A DNA stretch of 64,000 bases from Styela clava (Eukaryota; Chordata; Ascidiacea; Stolidobranchia; Styelidae). Positions 1-14,000 of the stretch are shown here, one piece after another. The stretch is from NCBI RefSeq assembly GCF_964204865.1, contig NC_135263.1, positions 10,151,426 through 10,215,425 of the forward strand. Reading direction: 5' to 3'. The notes below the pieces were generated by a model. It ran no database searches. It saw only the letters and a list, made by a program, of their open reading frames with translations, and was not told where the DNA came from. How positions within the stretch are numbered: the stretch's first letter is position 1; each line of letters begins with the position of its first letter. The position numbers and the translations under genes are program-made.

Positions 1-147
1 ACAGGAGTTAACATCAGTGTCATTATTGTTGCTAAAATGACGAAAACTGCAATTTTTGAAAATCAATAATTAAAATAGCGGCAAAGTCTAACCATAAAAA
101 TACAGTATAACATTCATCAAATTTGGCGTGCATTTCAATAGCATGTT

Positions 148-330
148 TCCCCGAGAATAGACTTCCTTGTTTACTTCCGTAACATCGAATAATCAGCAAG
201 ATGCAAAAAGTGGCGTAACAATAGACATTTTAGCAGTCGCTCAGACACTTTTTTCACCCGGTCAAATTTTCAGGTTTGTTGTAAACATTAAATCGTTGTC
301 GCATTCATGCTATTTGTTAGTTTTTAGTAG
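148..330 (+). repeat. Degenerate single-arm copy of the 39.5-kb foldback repeat
   Basis: From the CCCCGAG at about 149 this stretch lines up, with many substitutions, with the right arm of the large foldback at 39855-40160. Shared blocks include ACTTCCTTGTTTACTT, the AAGATGCAAAA block, GCTCAGACACTTTT and TTGTAAACATTA. Only one arm is present, so it is a decayed or partial copy. The short open frame that crosses it is a by-product of the repeat, not a gene. Confidence 0.7.
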
Positions 331-924
331 TGGTTTAGTAGTAGCTTACCTTAAACTACCAGGAGTTAGAATTCCAATCGTTACTAAAGAATATTTCAAA
401 TTCGCGCTTTCCGATTGGATGAAACGTTACCTGTAGTCTGACATATTCGAATATTTATTTCCGAATCTGATTTTATTTAGTATAACATCATATTATCGTT
501 AACTTTCTTTACGTATAAATTGTGATTGAATAGTAATAAGGAACTTATTGAAAAATGAATTGAGATGGTAAAAATAACAAACATTAAATGAATGCACCGA
601 ATACCTGATATATTGGCGCTGAGGAAATTTTTTTTGTTACATAAAGCTACACTCAGTTACATATTTACTTTTATCGCACGTATGTAGGGTGATGTAATTT
701 TTCGAAAATTGGCCTTCAACAACAAATAAACGCTAGTTAAATATGCTTTACTACCAATTTCGCCATGGTTTTTGAAGCAGCAAATTGTAGTCCTATTGAG
801 AGGAAGCATTGCTTATCTATGTTTTCAATAATGAATAATGTAGTTATTATTACAATGATGTTGTATAGGTACTTTAAAGAAACGATTAGGTAATGACTTG
901 TTTCTAAAACTTAACATTTCAAGT
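331..924. other. Intergenic, nothing recognised
   Basis: AT-rich sequence with no convincing open frame, RNA gene or repeat structure that I could recognise on either strand. Confidence 0.5.
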
Positions 925-1929
925 CAGGGGTGCACAACCTTTTTTCTTCAGACGGACGCATTACCTTTTTGGTACTCCTGAAGTGCACCAAGTTGTCGCC
1001 TAACCTGGTACACAGCCTCAGGTTGTGCGCCATCTTGGTGCGCATACTTCAGGAGTACCAAAAAGGTAATTAGGCTGTTAGGCCGCGGTTATTTAGGCCG
1101 TTAACATGGATATATATTATATCGGTAATATTTTTCAAAAAGCTCGTTATTATGCGATCATCGGCATAGAGACGCTAAATATAAATAGAAGGGTGAATCT
1201 GCAACTAGAAATTTCCAACTGAAAATAAGGTAGTGAATATTAAGACTCTAAATTTTTTTTCATCATATTATGATGATATATACGCTAATCAGTGTGAAGT
1301 ATGTTCAATCAAATTTCATTTTGTACTAAATTAAAATGTAAGTTTTGGAATTTTATCGTAGATCTTCGGATTTTTTAACGGCGATAACGAATTCGCAAGA
1401 TCGCAGGTAAAAGATTCAAAACTAAATGTAATTGGATAAATTTTCCACGTATACCAATGTCCGCTGATTGCCCTGCTATTTTACAGTAAAAAATAATGCT
1501 TATATTTTAAGATAGGTCGATTAAATCGGAAGTTATGTCGAACACAATTAAATTTATATAGCAAGATATTTTGAATGCTCGCATTGGTCGTGGATTAGGT
1601 ATTTTGCCTAACGTAAAAATCCTTATCCACCGAAAAAGTTGGCTCTTTCAACGAGTAGCGTCATCGTTATATCATGTTTCAGGAGCTGCCGTATGGAAAG
1701 TTTTGACTCCGATTCTGGCTGGCTGCGCTTCTGGCATTTTAGTGACATGGAGCGATGTTTACAACTGTTACTTTTTATAATCTCGTGTCTAGTTTATTTT
1801 CCATTAAATACGTAACAGTCAAGCGCCACAACATAGTATGTTATTAAACATATGTTATTTTACAGTAAAACACATACAACAGCACGGCCGCACATTTCAC
1901 CTTCGAAGGCCGCAGGTTGTGCACCCCTG
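925..1929. mobile_element. hAT-type non-autonomous element, 1,005 bp
   Basis: The left end begins CAGGGGTGCACAACCT and the right end is its exact reverse complement over 16 bp. It is flanked by TTTCAAGT (917-924) and TTTTAAGT (1930-1937), an 8-bp target duplication with one difference, as is standard for hAT transposons. No transposase frame is visible inside, so it is a deletion derivative or is badly decayed. A separate foldback sequence sits inside it at 961-1069. Confidence 0.85.
961..1069. repeat. Foldback repeat nested in a hAT element
   Basis: The arms are 961-992 and 1034-1069. TTACCTTTTTGGTACTCCTG at the left is repeated inverted at the right, and both arms go on into a GCACCAAG block with a 3-nt gap. 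The loop contains CTAACCTGGTACACA. The same words in the same order occur in the foldback in ENPP6-like intron 5 (46948-47182) and in a fragment at 27061-27098, so this is a dispersed family. Confidence 0.8.
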
Positions 1930-4702
1930 TTTTAAGTAGTCGAACAGAATTGAGCGAAACCAATGGTTCCTCTAAAGATGTGATCAATATGAAATATAAC
2001 AATCCCAAGAGTGTTATGACTTATGAAAAGCTGTAGACGCAATAACGAAAAACGAACGCTTTTAGTTGATGCTGAGACAACGCCGAAGCGTCGATATTTT
2101 TTTTTTGAATAGAATCAAGCCGTTTTTTTAAAATTGCTTCGAATTAATGTTGATTCAAATCGCTCCTGAAATTTACATCCCTAACTTGTACACAGCAGCC
2201 TAGCTTGCTCACGTTGTGCTGTCTTTCAAATTGGCTTTACGAAGACTCGCGTAGTACTCAATAATACAATTGTTTTAGGTAAAAATAAAACAAGAATACT
2301 GCGGTACAGTACTATTCCAGTTATACGATCTCTATGGATGTTTTACAGGGAAAATTATTCCCATACATTACTATTGCAAAATTTCTGATCCATGTTTTTG
2401 ACTTACAAACTGAATTACATGTTTTATAGCCATCATTAGGATTCTTTACATTCAACTACCTGCTACCGTAGATAAGTTCGGCTTAGTTCATAGCAACTTT
2501 GACCGATTAAATTTTAATTACTGCAACTAAACTGAGCAGTGGAGTATTATACTCAAATTGCAATAACACAAATAAAAACTGACGAATTACAAGCAAAACA
2601 ACAACAAAAATCAATGTTATCAACCATGCCTGAAACTCTGTCTAAGTGAAAAGGTGTCCAAGCAACTGCTAAAATTTCCATTCTTACGTTATCATAGACA
2701 TTTCGCCCATTGGACGATCTTACAGAAATAAACGTGAAAGAAAAAAGTTTACAAAAAAGGAAATCAATGCTCGGAGAAACTGGCAAAATTCAAGCATTGT
2801 TTTCAAGATCATGGCATTTCTCCTCCATCTCATAGTTCCTAAATGAATGAAACGAAAACAAAATACACAATCACATAGTTTCAAATTGCACTTCTTCAGC
2901 CTTTTCATTTTTACTCACGGAAAGTAGAGTTATGCGTAGCCTACCGCCCTATCAACACGTCGTTATCGAAGATATGCATTCGCGATGAGAGCTATATGGT
3001 CGCTGATGAATAAGTAATTCGAGTGCAAGGGCCAACGTTGCCGGAAATCAATGAAAGCTAGCGTATGTATCAATCATTGTCAATTAAGAACTTTCTATCT
3101 AAAATAAGATCGACGTTTTTAAATATACAAACATACATACGCGTTCTTCAATTATAACAATAATAACGTAACGTTACTTTCAGAGTACAGTACAGCAATT
3201 CGACATGCTCTAATTGTGTGTGATCATTAATTATCAATTCCCACTATTTTCCTCAGAGCAAGATAACACGAACCTACTCAAAAATGAATGTAACTCATCC
3301 ACAATTAGAGTCACAGATGAGGTGTCAGAACCACAAAGTAGCCTACTCGCGAGTATTTTACGTAGCAGCTAATCATATGCAGATTAAAGTGAAATTTAAA
3401 ACACCGTTGCCATTTTTTCTAGGTTTGTACAAGGCCAGAATATCAGATGAACAGTTATAATACATAATATGAATTTGTTATAATATCTTATATTAATCAA
3501 AGAAAATGTTATTCTGTCCACATTTAGCCACTATTCACATCAATGACAGTGCATCAAAAAATCTATCTTATTTTTGTTTAAATCACAGCCTATATTAAAT
3601 TATTATGATTTAGTGTGCGTTACGTCCGGTAAGATCATTTACTTTTTCCGCTTTGAAATTGGAAAAATTTCTTTCTCAGAATTGCATTTTCGGCTGAGTA
3701 TATATGAAACAGTAGAAAATGGATTGAGGAAGATACAGATCCTAACAATTATTACAAAATACTGAATTCTTTTAGAAAATAAATAAAACTTAAACTGTTC
3801 TACTAATATTTTTTCCTCCTCTTATATTTCATGACTCTCGATTTGATTTTAAATAAACTTGTATGAAAAAAACTCCATTCTTAAGAGTGTAAAGTAAAAT
3901 GTTTAAAATAAATACCGTCGTTATATTCTAAAGATAATACTGTTTATATAATAACACTTAGTTTTAAGGTTAACAACGACGGCCTGATGTCCTAAACAAA
4001 TAAAATAACGTGATCTCGAAAATGTAAAAATGATTTCAAATACGCCTGTAATAAATATATCGAAATATACGATTCAGCTCTCAGCTTAACACTAAGCTCA
4101 AACAATCCTCCTAGATAAAGCAGTTAAGAGTATCGAGTGCCTAAATGGGTTTGTAATCGGGCGTCAAAGCCGCGACGAAATTCATGGTATTATCGCATAG
4201 GACAGTAGATGGTCGCTATCTTGTTTTCCTTAATTATTTATATCCGTCAAACCTGCGCTTTAACGAAAGTCAAAAATTGATCAAAGACACCCTCCATTAG
4301 GCACACATAATTGAAACGACATGGCCAAACTTGGGCACCCTTTTAGTTAAAATGTTGTCGAGAGAAGCAGAATTGAATTAATCTTTCAAATTCGAACAAA
4401 TTTTATACCATTATACGGTAAGTTATTGATGCCTTAGTTGGCATGCCTTTGCTAGCGGATAAATTTAATGCTGACCCCTGAATATATAAGGAGGCGTTTG
4501 ATATATATATATACAAAAATGTTTAAGTTGTGTTTTGTGATTAAAATATCTATATATATATTTAATTATTTATTCGCGTTATTCGAGCGAAGAGCTTTTG
4601 TTATGTGCTATATATGTAAATTGCAGTGCAAAGGCATAAATTTAGAATTCTAAGTTAAAGTACCTCGGATTTATTTATTATTCTCGCCCAGAGTGGTACA
4701 GG
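1930..4702. other. Intergenic with one degenerate foldback-arm copy
   Basis: No gene is recognised. Around 2600-2790 on the minus strand there is another faint copy of the foldback arm best seen at 39.5-40.2 kb; the GTTGTAAACATT, TCAGACACTT and GACGTAACA words are still traceable in mutated form. The rest is AT-rich without visible structure. Short open frames here lack splice context and family features. Confidence 0.5.
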
Positions 4703-5217
4703 TAGATTTAAGATCGGGCCCGAAAATTCTAGCCCGGCCCGACCCGGGCCCGTGGCTATTAAACCCGACCGGACCCGAGCCCAACTAATTAACTGGATTT
4801 GCAGGCCCGACTAAATAACTGGATTTACCTTTACCGGTACTTTTAAAAACGAGATTGTTGTATGCGATGAATTATAATGATGGTTTGAAACAAATACCCC
4901 ATTTCACGAGTAACCAAACTTGAAATAAGCCCCGAACATTTTGCAATGGTAAAGTATAGGAAGAATATTTTCGGGGGTCAAAGGTCGGGGAAAGGTTCAT
5001 TACAGCTTTTTCTCTGTTTTATTCAAATTATTTTATAACGAGTATTCCTTAGTTTAGTATTCGCACATGGTTTTGGTAAATATTTTTCATAGAAATATAT
5101 TTATTTAAAAAAATATATCAGCGATAGACCCGACCCGACCCGAACGTAATGATTGACATTTCAGACCCGACCCGAATTTTAGGACGGGTCGGGCTCAGGG
5201 TTCAGATCTTAGCTCTA
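4703..5217. mobile_element. hAT-type MITE with GGCCCGACCC subterminal repeats
   Basis: The termini TAGATTTAAGATC and TAGAGCTAAGATC (reverse complement of the right end) match at 11 of 13 positions. The flanks are GGTACAGG (4695-4702) and GTTACAGG (5218-5225), an 8-bp duplication with one difference. Both ends carry clusters of GGCCCGACCCG words, typical of subterminal transposase-binding repeats. The interior (4831-5000) is a module of about 170 bp also found at 40172-40350 and, inverted, at 50811-50976. Confidence 0.78.
4831..5000 (+). repeat. 170-bp dispersed module, copy 1 (inside a hAT)
   Basis: It starts TTACCGGTACTTTTAAAA and ends GGTCGGGGAAAGGTTCAT. It aligns almost throughout with 40172-40350 on the same strand and with 50811-50976 on the opposite strand. 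Diagnostic blocks are ATGATGGTTTGAAACA, TACCCCATTT and TTTTGCAATGGTAAAGTATA. Confidence 0.85.
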
Positions 5218-8200
5218 GTTACAGGTACTGGTGAATATCCTTCGCGGGCGAGAAAATATATTCAATCAGTAAACGAATGGAGACACAAAAATAAAAAAGG
5301 AAAAGTGAGAATTGTCTGGTTTTCATATTTAATGAGTTTCCAGTAATTTCAGTGGCTACTCGTAATTTTGCTCAAAGATGATCTTACTCAACGCTAGAGT
5401 AAATGCGCGTGAACTCACTCTGAACAAATTCGATTTATAAAATTCACCAACGAAACCCATAACAAAGATAAATATTACCATAGTAACAGATAATAATATT
5501 CATCTCCGTGGAGATCCCATGTCAGACAAAAAATGCAAATTAAGTGACTTAAGTTTGTTTTCAGTAAGTAATAATAAACAACGATGAAACCAATATGGTA
5601 AAAAGGCGGTGGATGCGTTCAGCGTGCGTGTTACCTAAAAGCGTATTCACTTATGAACCATAGCCATGTTCTCGCGAGGCAATAGTTCAAAGGTAACATC
5701 AACAATATTAAAAAAATTATATCAGCATTAAAAAAAAACAATAACATTTCTAAGAAATAGTCAAAACATACTTGCATTATCTTGCTGCTTTTCTGCCGAC
5801 GATGTAACCTTATATTTGGGAACGAAAACTTCGTCGTCTGAGCTAAGAAAACATTGACATTGAGCCTCAGTCTACTCAACGGTATTTATTTCACTGCAGA
5901 TCGATTTTAAATCAATTACAGTATATCTTTTTCCAACAAACAGTAAACTTTAGTCTCGGAAGAAATTTTAAAATTTTTTATTGAAATATATTGTTGAAAG
6001 ACACTCGCCCATCATGTTTGACTTTGATTAGACAAAATGTTCAGTATATAAATATATGTAAAAGTTTGTCGTGTAAGCCTATTTTGTCGAGTATGCAAGC
6101 AGAAAAATTATTAAATCCTTAGAATTTATCACATATATATATGGTCAGAATTAATCAGCTTTGGAGTTTTTCATTTTTGTGACTCATGGAAATTGTTAAT
6201 TTATTTTTATTTTGTTTCATATACTTACGCTACGAAGCACGGATCTTCAAACAATGGAAGGTATTGTTTGTAAGAAAGTGGGAATATATACAATTTTGTA
6301 CGTTTTGTATATTTCATTGTACAATTTGTAAAAATGGATGATGAGTTCAGTTCATTACTGAGTTGGCACTCGAACATTGAACGCGGATTTTCAACGTTTT
6401 ATATAAGACAACCGGGCAATTAGAAATATAATGCTATGGAACAAACAATATATAAATAATGTATATGTTACGAGCAAAATTTCATGAGAAATGATATATC
6501 AGGAACGGAATTGCGATATGACAAAGCGTACTATTGCTTTTCTGAAGTTGTTGCTTTAATGAACGCCGTGATCGAAAGTATCAAAAGTCAATATCTCCTT
6601 TTATTATAAAGTCAAAAGCAAGTTCTCCTCTCTCTGGATATCTATGTTTTCATTGTACATTCTAAAAGTCTAACGAATAAAATAGTCGTATTTTTTGTAC
6701 ATTTACTCGTGTTTTATTTGTGTTTTTTAACACCCATAGCTTCTCCCCGACTTTATTTATTATTTTGCGGCAAAGGATTTGAAGGAAATACCAATATTTT
6801 ACTGACTTTTGTAGAACGTTTTTCAATAATGTTTCGCAAGACATATCGAAATAATTGAAAATAATATATTTAAACGGACTTCAGTTACTTCTCGTGAGAA
6901 TTTGAAATTCTCCATTTTTATGAGTGTGGAGTAGAATGTCTAAAATAAATACCTCCGTTCAAATCTAAAGATGATACTGTATATATAAAAGCAATCCGAC
7001 TTCAGTTACCAGTTTATCATATATATTATACACAAATTTGCAATGTAAAGATTATAATTTACTGTCGAAATAGGAGCACATATTTATACCGTGTTAATAT
7101 CGAACAGGTAGAAAACTACAATATTACAAATGTTTACATTGCGCCTTCGCTTGACTCTTGGAAGTACAAAATACGTGGATCGATGTGATATGTCAAATCT
7201 TGAAGTAATCTCAATCGATATTGGATTCGGCAACAAAAACAAAAATGCAACATATTGACGTCGTTTAATACTTTTATCTTTTCCCCCCAATGTTCGTCCT
7301 GGCAATAATAAAATAACACATTATATAGCTCTCTGTCGCTCCCATGTTAAACAATTTCAGAGGCATTCTGAAATATTCATGGCCGCTCTAAAATATATAT
7401 CGTTCACAACAGTGTTGTTCCTTCCCTTAGCTGCGATCTGACACCTGTATTAGCATTTACGTGTTGGGCTAAGTGTTCACTTTAAAATTCCGGCAATTAT
7501 TTTAAATTAAAACCAGTATAAAGTTAAATTTATAATTTTTATATAGACGTGACTGCCTCAATGCGAATGATTTTTGTGACCTAACTGACTCAGAAGCACC
7601 CCGTCTTTGAACTTGGTACTTGTACTGAAATTTAAGATTATGTGGCAGAATACGAACGATATTGATAATAACAGGTTAGGCCACAACCGAAAGGTCACTC
7701 CCTATATGCAATATACAGGACCAAAATTGTAATTTTGGAGTTTTTTCATTTTCAATCTAATATGAAAGTTTAGAAGGTTATTATATTTCAATTCGTTTGT
7801 TTGTAAAAATGGTTGAAGCAGACCAATACAAGCACTCTTTACTTTAACGCCAATGGCTGAATATGAATACCTATTTACAATAAGCCTGAAACGTTATCGC
7901 CAATCAAAATTTATTTAATAATGTCGTTTATTTCTCCAAATATGTTATATATATACGATATATATTTAGATTTGGCTTTTTGAAATATCGATTTGATAAT
8001 ATAAAAAATCATTTTAATCGAAACCTTGAATTGTATAACCATAAAAGTGGTATAATTATGATGCATGGCCTCATTTATCGAAGCGAATGATATATTTTTG
8101 TTCTTTTCTTCTTTATATCTTTTTCTTCTGCATTGCAAAAATCAGTGTGAAATTTCGCTTACACGTAATTTGAGGTGAAACCACTTAATGGACAAAAATA

Positions 8201-10829
8201 TAAAACCAGCAATATACAACTTTAAAAAATAAATGGATTTTAAAACATAGGTAGCCTATTTTTTAAAATTTACGAAGCATGAATACATATCAAGTATTTG
8301 CCATACGAGGCCTCGCATATAGCGCATTGCCCGACGCAATCGTTTGCGGCCATCGCGTGGCTGAGAGAAACATCGATTACAAATAGACAATTTGAAAACG
8401 CAGTAAATTGACTTTGACACGAAAATGACATTGCGGAGGAGATATTCGTAAAAAATTAATGATGCACCGGAAGACTACATATCGAGATAACAATATATAT
8501 ATAGAATGAATTCCCTTTCTGGTTGGCTATACGAAGAAGAAAATCGGATTTGGAATCGGCAAATAAAAATTTAGTTTGAAAACATTTCAAAAACAATTTA
8601 GCAGAACAGATATAAACACTATTCATTAAATAAGTTATCAGAGGTACTTGGACCTCTCTTGTCGTTTCAAATCACTGTGTTATTGGACCGGAGCCATGTC
8701 CAGGTAATGAAACAAAAACTGTAAACTTCTCTAACTTGTTGACTGGAAGAATATCAAATTTTGACAAGAAAGTATACATGTTCAAGTATATATTTCCCAT
8801 AGCGAATCTCTGTGTAGCCGACCACTTGTTGATTTTACCTACCTAATTAGAGTTCTGAGTCAAACCCGATGAAAATCGATTTCTGTAACCTGTGATCTGT
8901 CCGTGACTGGAAATATTTTATGACCTTATTGTAGACGTGATTAATCGATTTGCTGTCGTAAACATTAGAGCTAAAATATTTTGTGCAAGTCTGAGTAACA
9001 ATGTTTTTCATTCAACCAATATTTCATCCAATGAACAAAAATTTTTGATGAGCAATTATTTTCATTATCAGGAATATAAGATATGCCAGTTGTCATAGAT
9101 TCCACAGAAATATTCACCTTCAACCGGAATGTTAATCTAAATAGTTTCCGTCTATAATTTTCCTTATTCATTAGGAAGATCAATTCAAACTATTCGATTT
9201 AGTGTAGACAAATAAATTCTTTGAGTTACAAAAAATATTTGAGACAGTATTACGACGATAGTTACAATGATGAGTTGTGAAATCGAGAATGTTGGTGCTG
9301 GAAATAGGAATAGAAATTGGAATATTCGAAACTAGAAAACTGCCGAAGACATTTCAGTCGTCATCTACATGTTCACCAAATCCCTATTTGTATTATTTCC
9401 CAGAAAACCCCATATTAAGAAAATTACCTAATCATAGATTTGTTGAATTGCCATTGAGTGTTTGAAAGAAATACACCTAGAACGACATGAAAACTTTATT
9501 CTTTTCGAAAAATCAGGCATTCACATTGTTCAGATGATATCCAATACATAAGGTTTGAGATTTACAGTGGATAATATAAAGCAATATGATTTACCGGTGA
9601 AAATCTTGATGCTTTCACAAACGAAATATACAGCGGCAAGCCATATGTGATGATTAAAATTTCCCTAAAGTTCCTAGAATTAAATCCTGAATGTACATAT
9701 ATGCATAGGAACCATGGTTTGTGGCAAAGGCACGCGTAATATTTGTCATTTTCAGTTTGAGTGTTCAATAATGTTCCCCCTAAAATGCGCTTGGGTCATT
9801 GTGGAAAGTGGAATCTAACTATTATATACTAATTATCATACACCATGTAATAATTTCATAACAAATGAGTTCAATTCAAAATTGTTTTACACAAAGGAAG
9901 ATTTTCCATTTTTCGAGAATGTCGGATGCGCAGAAATCTGGTTGTAGTTATAGCGGTCGACAGTCAGAGCAATCAGACAGATTATTAACTTTAGCATAAC
10001 GGAATTTTATGCTATAATCGGGTTCTACAGTCCACAGGCCTACATCATATTAGGGCGCTTCAAGATACCATACGGAATCGGTGATATTAAAATTGTCGAT
10101 GAGTAAAAATGACTGACCCCACCCTATCAGTTCATCTTTAGCTTCTGCCTGAATGGTTTAATGAGATTTCGGAAACATTAAACTTACTGAAAGCGAAAGC
10201 CAAATTCTTCAAGAATATGTCCGAAATGTAAGTACCGACATCCGGGTAACCATTGCTCTGATTCAAATATGTTTTCGGATGGATCGACTTCTTCAAATCG
10301 CCATTTCTAGGTATCATTAAATATATGTCATATATATGACATATATACGCTTTTCTGACAATTGAGGCATTCGTTGGGGGCGTTGAGAACATGAATTCAC
10401 CTATAGTACACCAGCATCACGGGCGCACACAATGGCTCATGGGTGTATTTATGAAATGAAAATATCGACTCAAATTTTCACAAAATCACCCATTTAAATA
10501 CATAAATATAATCGATAATACACTTATGAAAATTTGCTTTCTTTCTCAGTTATACCGAACAAATGTAGCTAGCTGAAATTTTGGAATAGGTTTACTTCGA
10601 TAATTATCGGGTATATATATTCATTTTCATGTACCATGGAGTTTTATCACAATTTTGAATTTCTCACACAGAAGTTGTCAGACATTATTATTCTTTATTT
10701 GCTGTTGGTGTGGCTGAACATGTCAGAACTGGCACATTTAGACGCAATATATAAGTGCATATTTTGCTTGTACAAAATATGTTTTTGTAACAGGCGATAG
10801 AATCCAATATAATATGAATATCGATTTTA
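5218..10829. other. Intergenic, no gene recognised
   Basis: AT-rich sequence with scattered TATATA runs. A minus-strand stretch at 10188-10316 is open and exactly bounded by CTAG and a GTAAGT donor, and is reported as a possible exon in the findings. Nothing else could be supported on either strand. Confidence 0.4.
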
Positions 10830-11032
10830 GGTGACCGTACATTTGAACCCACGCACATTTGAACCCATGTGTATATCCACGGGTTCAATCTATATGCGGG
10901 TGCTAAAACCCATGGGTTAGGGTTAGTATGGGTTCAACTATCCGAAAAACAAAAAAAAAACCATAGGTGCAATAGCATACAGGTGCAATTGTCATGGGTT
11001 CAAATGTACGTGGGTTCAAATGTAATGGAACC
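10830..11032. mobile_element. 203-bp MITE-like element with 37-bp terminal inverted repeats
   Basis: The terminal repeats at 10830-10866 and 10996-11032 match at about 32 of 37 positions; each contains ACATTTGAACCCACG followed by a second ACATTTGAACCC. The element is flanked by a perfect 9-bp direct repeat TCGATTTTA at 10821-10829 and 11033-11041. A 9-bp duplication fits Mutator-like elements best, but an 8-bp reading (hAT) is possible. The interior carries a short GGGTTAGGGTTAG stretch. There is no coding capacity. Confidence 0.75.
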
Positions 11033-14000
11033 TCGATTTTATTATGCCAGAGCAATAATAAGCAGCATTGACAGATATTATATTGCAAAAGCGTGTTTTA
11101 GAATAAGTTTGACTGAATATCACCAATGTGAAAAAATTCAGTTAGTCAATAAAAGGACCACACAACAGAACAACGGTGTTTTCTAAGTGCTCTCGTGAGT
11201 CGTGACTCTAAAGGCGAGTCGCTAAATAGACCGAGGTAACATTTTATTACATTCATCTAAAACTTTCATATTACGGGGGATTTGGCGTCACATTCGTATG
11301 ACCTCACGGCTGCGTCGTATTAAAAATTTATAGCTCAGAATTAATTCGATTATACGACGTCCCTTGGTGGATATTTTGAGACGTATTTTATTGACTCTCG
11401 AACACTCTTATTGTGTTGTGCCGGTGAAAAGTTTTTTGGAATCATGATGGAATAGCTATTTCAAGAATGTTCCAAATTCAGAATTCGGTTATACGTTTTT
11501 CATTTTTATGTACAAAATGCTCAACATCTTTAACAAAGTGAGTTAGTACCTGAACCTAAAGCAACTTGCAAATCTGTGGCAACGGCAAGCGGTAGGCTAC
11601 TATGTTTGACGGGAGCTGAACCAGTCTATGATATTAGTAGGAACCGTTCAGGCTGAGACAAGCTTTGCTGTTGCCTACACATTTCCATTGAAATAATGAG
11701 ACAAACAAGCCTGGCCTCATACATAATGGAGTTGAAATGCACTTGATAATGTGATCTCAGCCCCCTAAGTTTCCCGCCAAATTCATACCGAATTCCTAAG
11801 AATTCCTACCGACATTGACTACTACTAGACTAATCAAGTGGAAAACAAATCTGACCATGACCAATCCCATTTATCACGCTCAAGGCATTGAAAATACTGT
11901 ACAATGTAATTTAGAACTCTATATTACTCATACTTTGACAGGAAAAGCTGAATATAACTACAGTATACTATTTCAACATGGAAGCAAACAAACAAACCGT
12001 TATGTTATGCTTATACAAATACCTACAATAAAGGCTCGCATTTTTTCTTGAATTATTATACTTCACACCAACAAAATATAAATCCTAAAATCAGGCTTAC
12101 CTTTCCCAGCTTTCGACTTGCTGCTACAGCCCGCATGATGATGGTGATAATCTACAGATAGCCTCCCAATCTTGGCAACTCTTCACCGTAGATATTTCGA
12201 GGTGATAAATCCTGCCTTTTTTTCGCTATTATATCTTATGGTTAAAAATCTAACGAATCTGCTCAAAAATATATATTCATGCAAATGAAAATGGAAAACA
12301 TCGAAACGGAACAAGGTTCGAAATACGACGAAATTTACTCATTCCATTCAATGTCATTACCTCGAAATAATTCAATTTAATACAGTTTAACTATATACAA
12401 AATCTGACCTGATTTAAAAAAAAGGAAATACTCCATTATGCACATTCCAACATGCCGAACTTCATGGTTTATTAGTCCGCTATTTCAATTTCATCGCCTT
12501 GACTAATTAACTGTAGCGTGAATAGCCTTCAATGAACAAAGTCATTTTGTGGAAAATCGATCGTAATACGTTTAATCCCGTTGCCTCTGTGAAGGTAATT
12601 TCATATTCTCTACCGCCCGTTCTAATATTGAAAACAAGCGCTGTCGGCGACGAGCTGAAAGACTTTTTGCACTTTAATATATTTGAAGTGAAGTGCAATG
12701 TGCATTTAGTGATTATATAATTTCTACAAGGGAACGTGTTCTCGCTTTGTAACGGTTTTAATTTTTATATTCGCAATTTTCAATTTTACCATTTAGCACG
12801 TTGCTTCAGACCATTTTCGGAGAACTATCCACTATAATTTAGAACGTTACAAACTTATTGGATTCGTCTCAATTAATGGTAAAATCGCTCATTTCAACTT
12901 TTGAGAGTATGGAGAGATTCTAGTTTTGCCTATTTCCGAAGCGAGTTATTTTTAGTCCAAATGGCTGTTTACGCTCGAATACTGTGTTGATTGACTATGT
13001 AACTGCTATTCTTCAAAAATTTGTTCGGAAAACGAAAAAAACTTATTTTGACCATTTCAACAGCAAACCATGGCGTTACACTCCTTCGCCAGTTAGGGGA
13101 CAAATTCGCAACATAAGCACCTAGCAGTTGAGCTGAAGCAGCATTGAATATGTAGTTAATTTCTCCCGCTTTAGCAAAAACAGTGTGAGATTGTGAGAAC
13201 ATCATGCGCTGATAAAAGTATTTCACCAATCGAACGGAAATAAGTCCGAAAAGTACTTTGGCAAATGAGGATGATCACCATAATAGTATGATGAATTTTC
13301 GCATAATAATGGTATTTATTTGGCAATTCTTATCACATTTTGGATATTAATATAATACACAGCTTTCTCGGACGGTAAGACATTATGATCAGTTGCTGTC
13401 ACCGGATGCTGTCAATGTATCATCTCTCGTACTAACGCTACCAAATATCGATTTCTCTCATTATGAATATTACATGCATGATTTATTCAGAGATATTAAC
13501 CAATTAAATCGCACCTACAGTATTTGAGTAATACGACTAACGGAAACTACGAGCGTGTTTTCGTACAAACACTAACAAGGCATCTTAAACCATAATATAG
13601 TAAATTTCCCATCATTCGCGGAGTACGGTTTCGTTGTTTTCCGAAAAACATTCAAATTATTTTTCCTTTAAAATAAGGGGCTGTAAAAGTAGAAAATTTG
13701 AATAAGAAGTTCTTAATCTTGTTACGACTAAATTGCACAATAGCACTTATTGTATTTTCGAAAATATATTTTCAGAAAGTTTTGCCTAGTTATTGAATTG
13801 CTTTCGATTTACTTGTATGGCTTCCGTAGCGCATGACCTCTTGCGGGTGATTTTCGAGTGAGTTTCATATATTTAAAATAAAAACGTTGTCATAATAGTT
13901 ATGATCAGTTATTTACTTTCATAAATTTCAACTAGCTAAACTATAATGTTGAAATCGAGGTAAATTCGAGAACAGAACATCACACACCATAATTGCGCGC

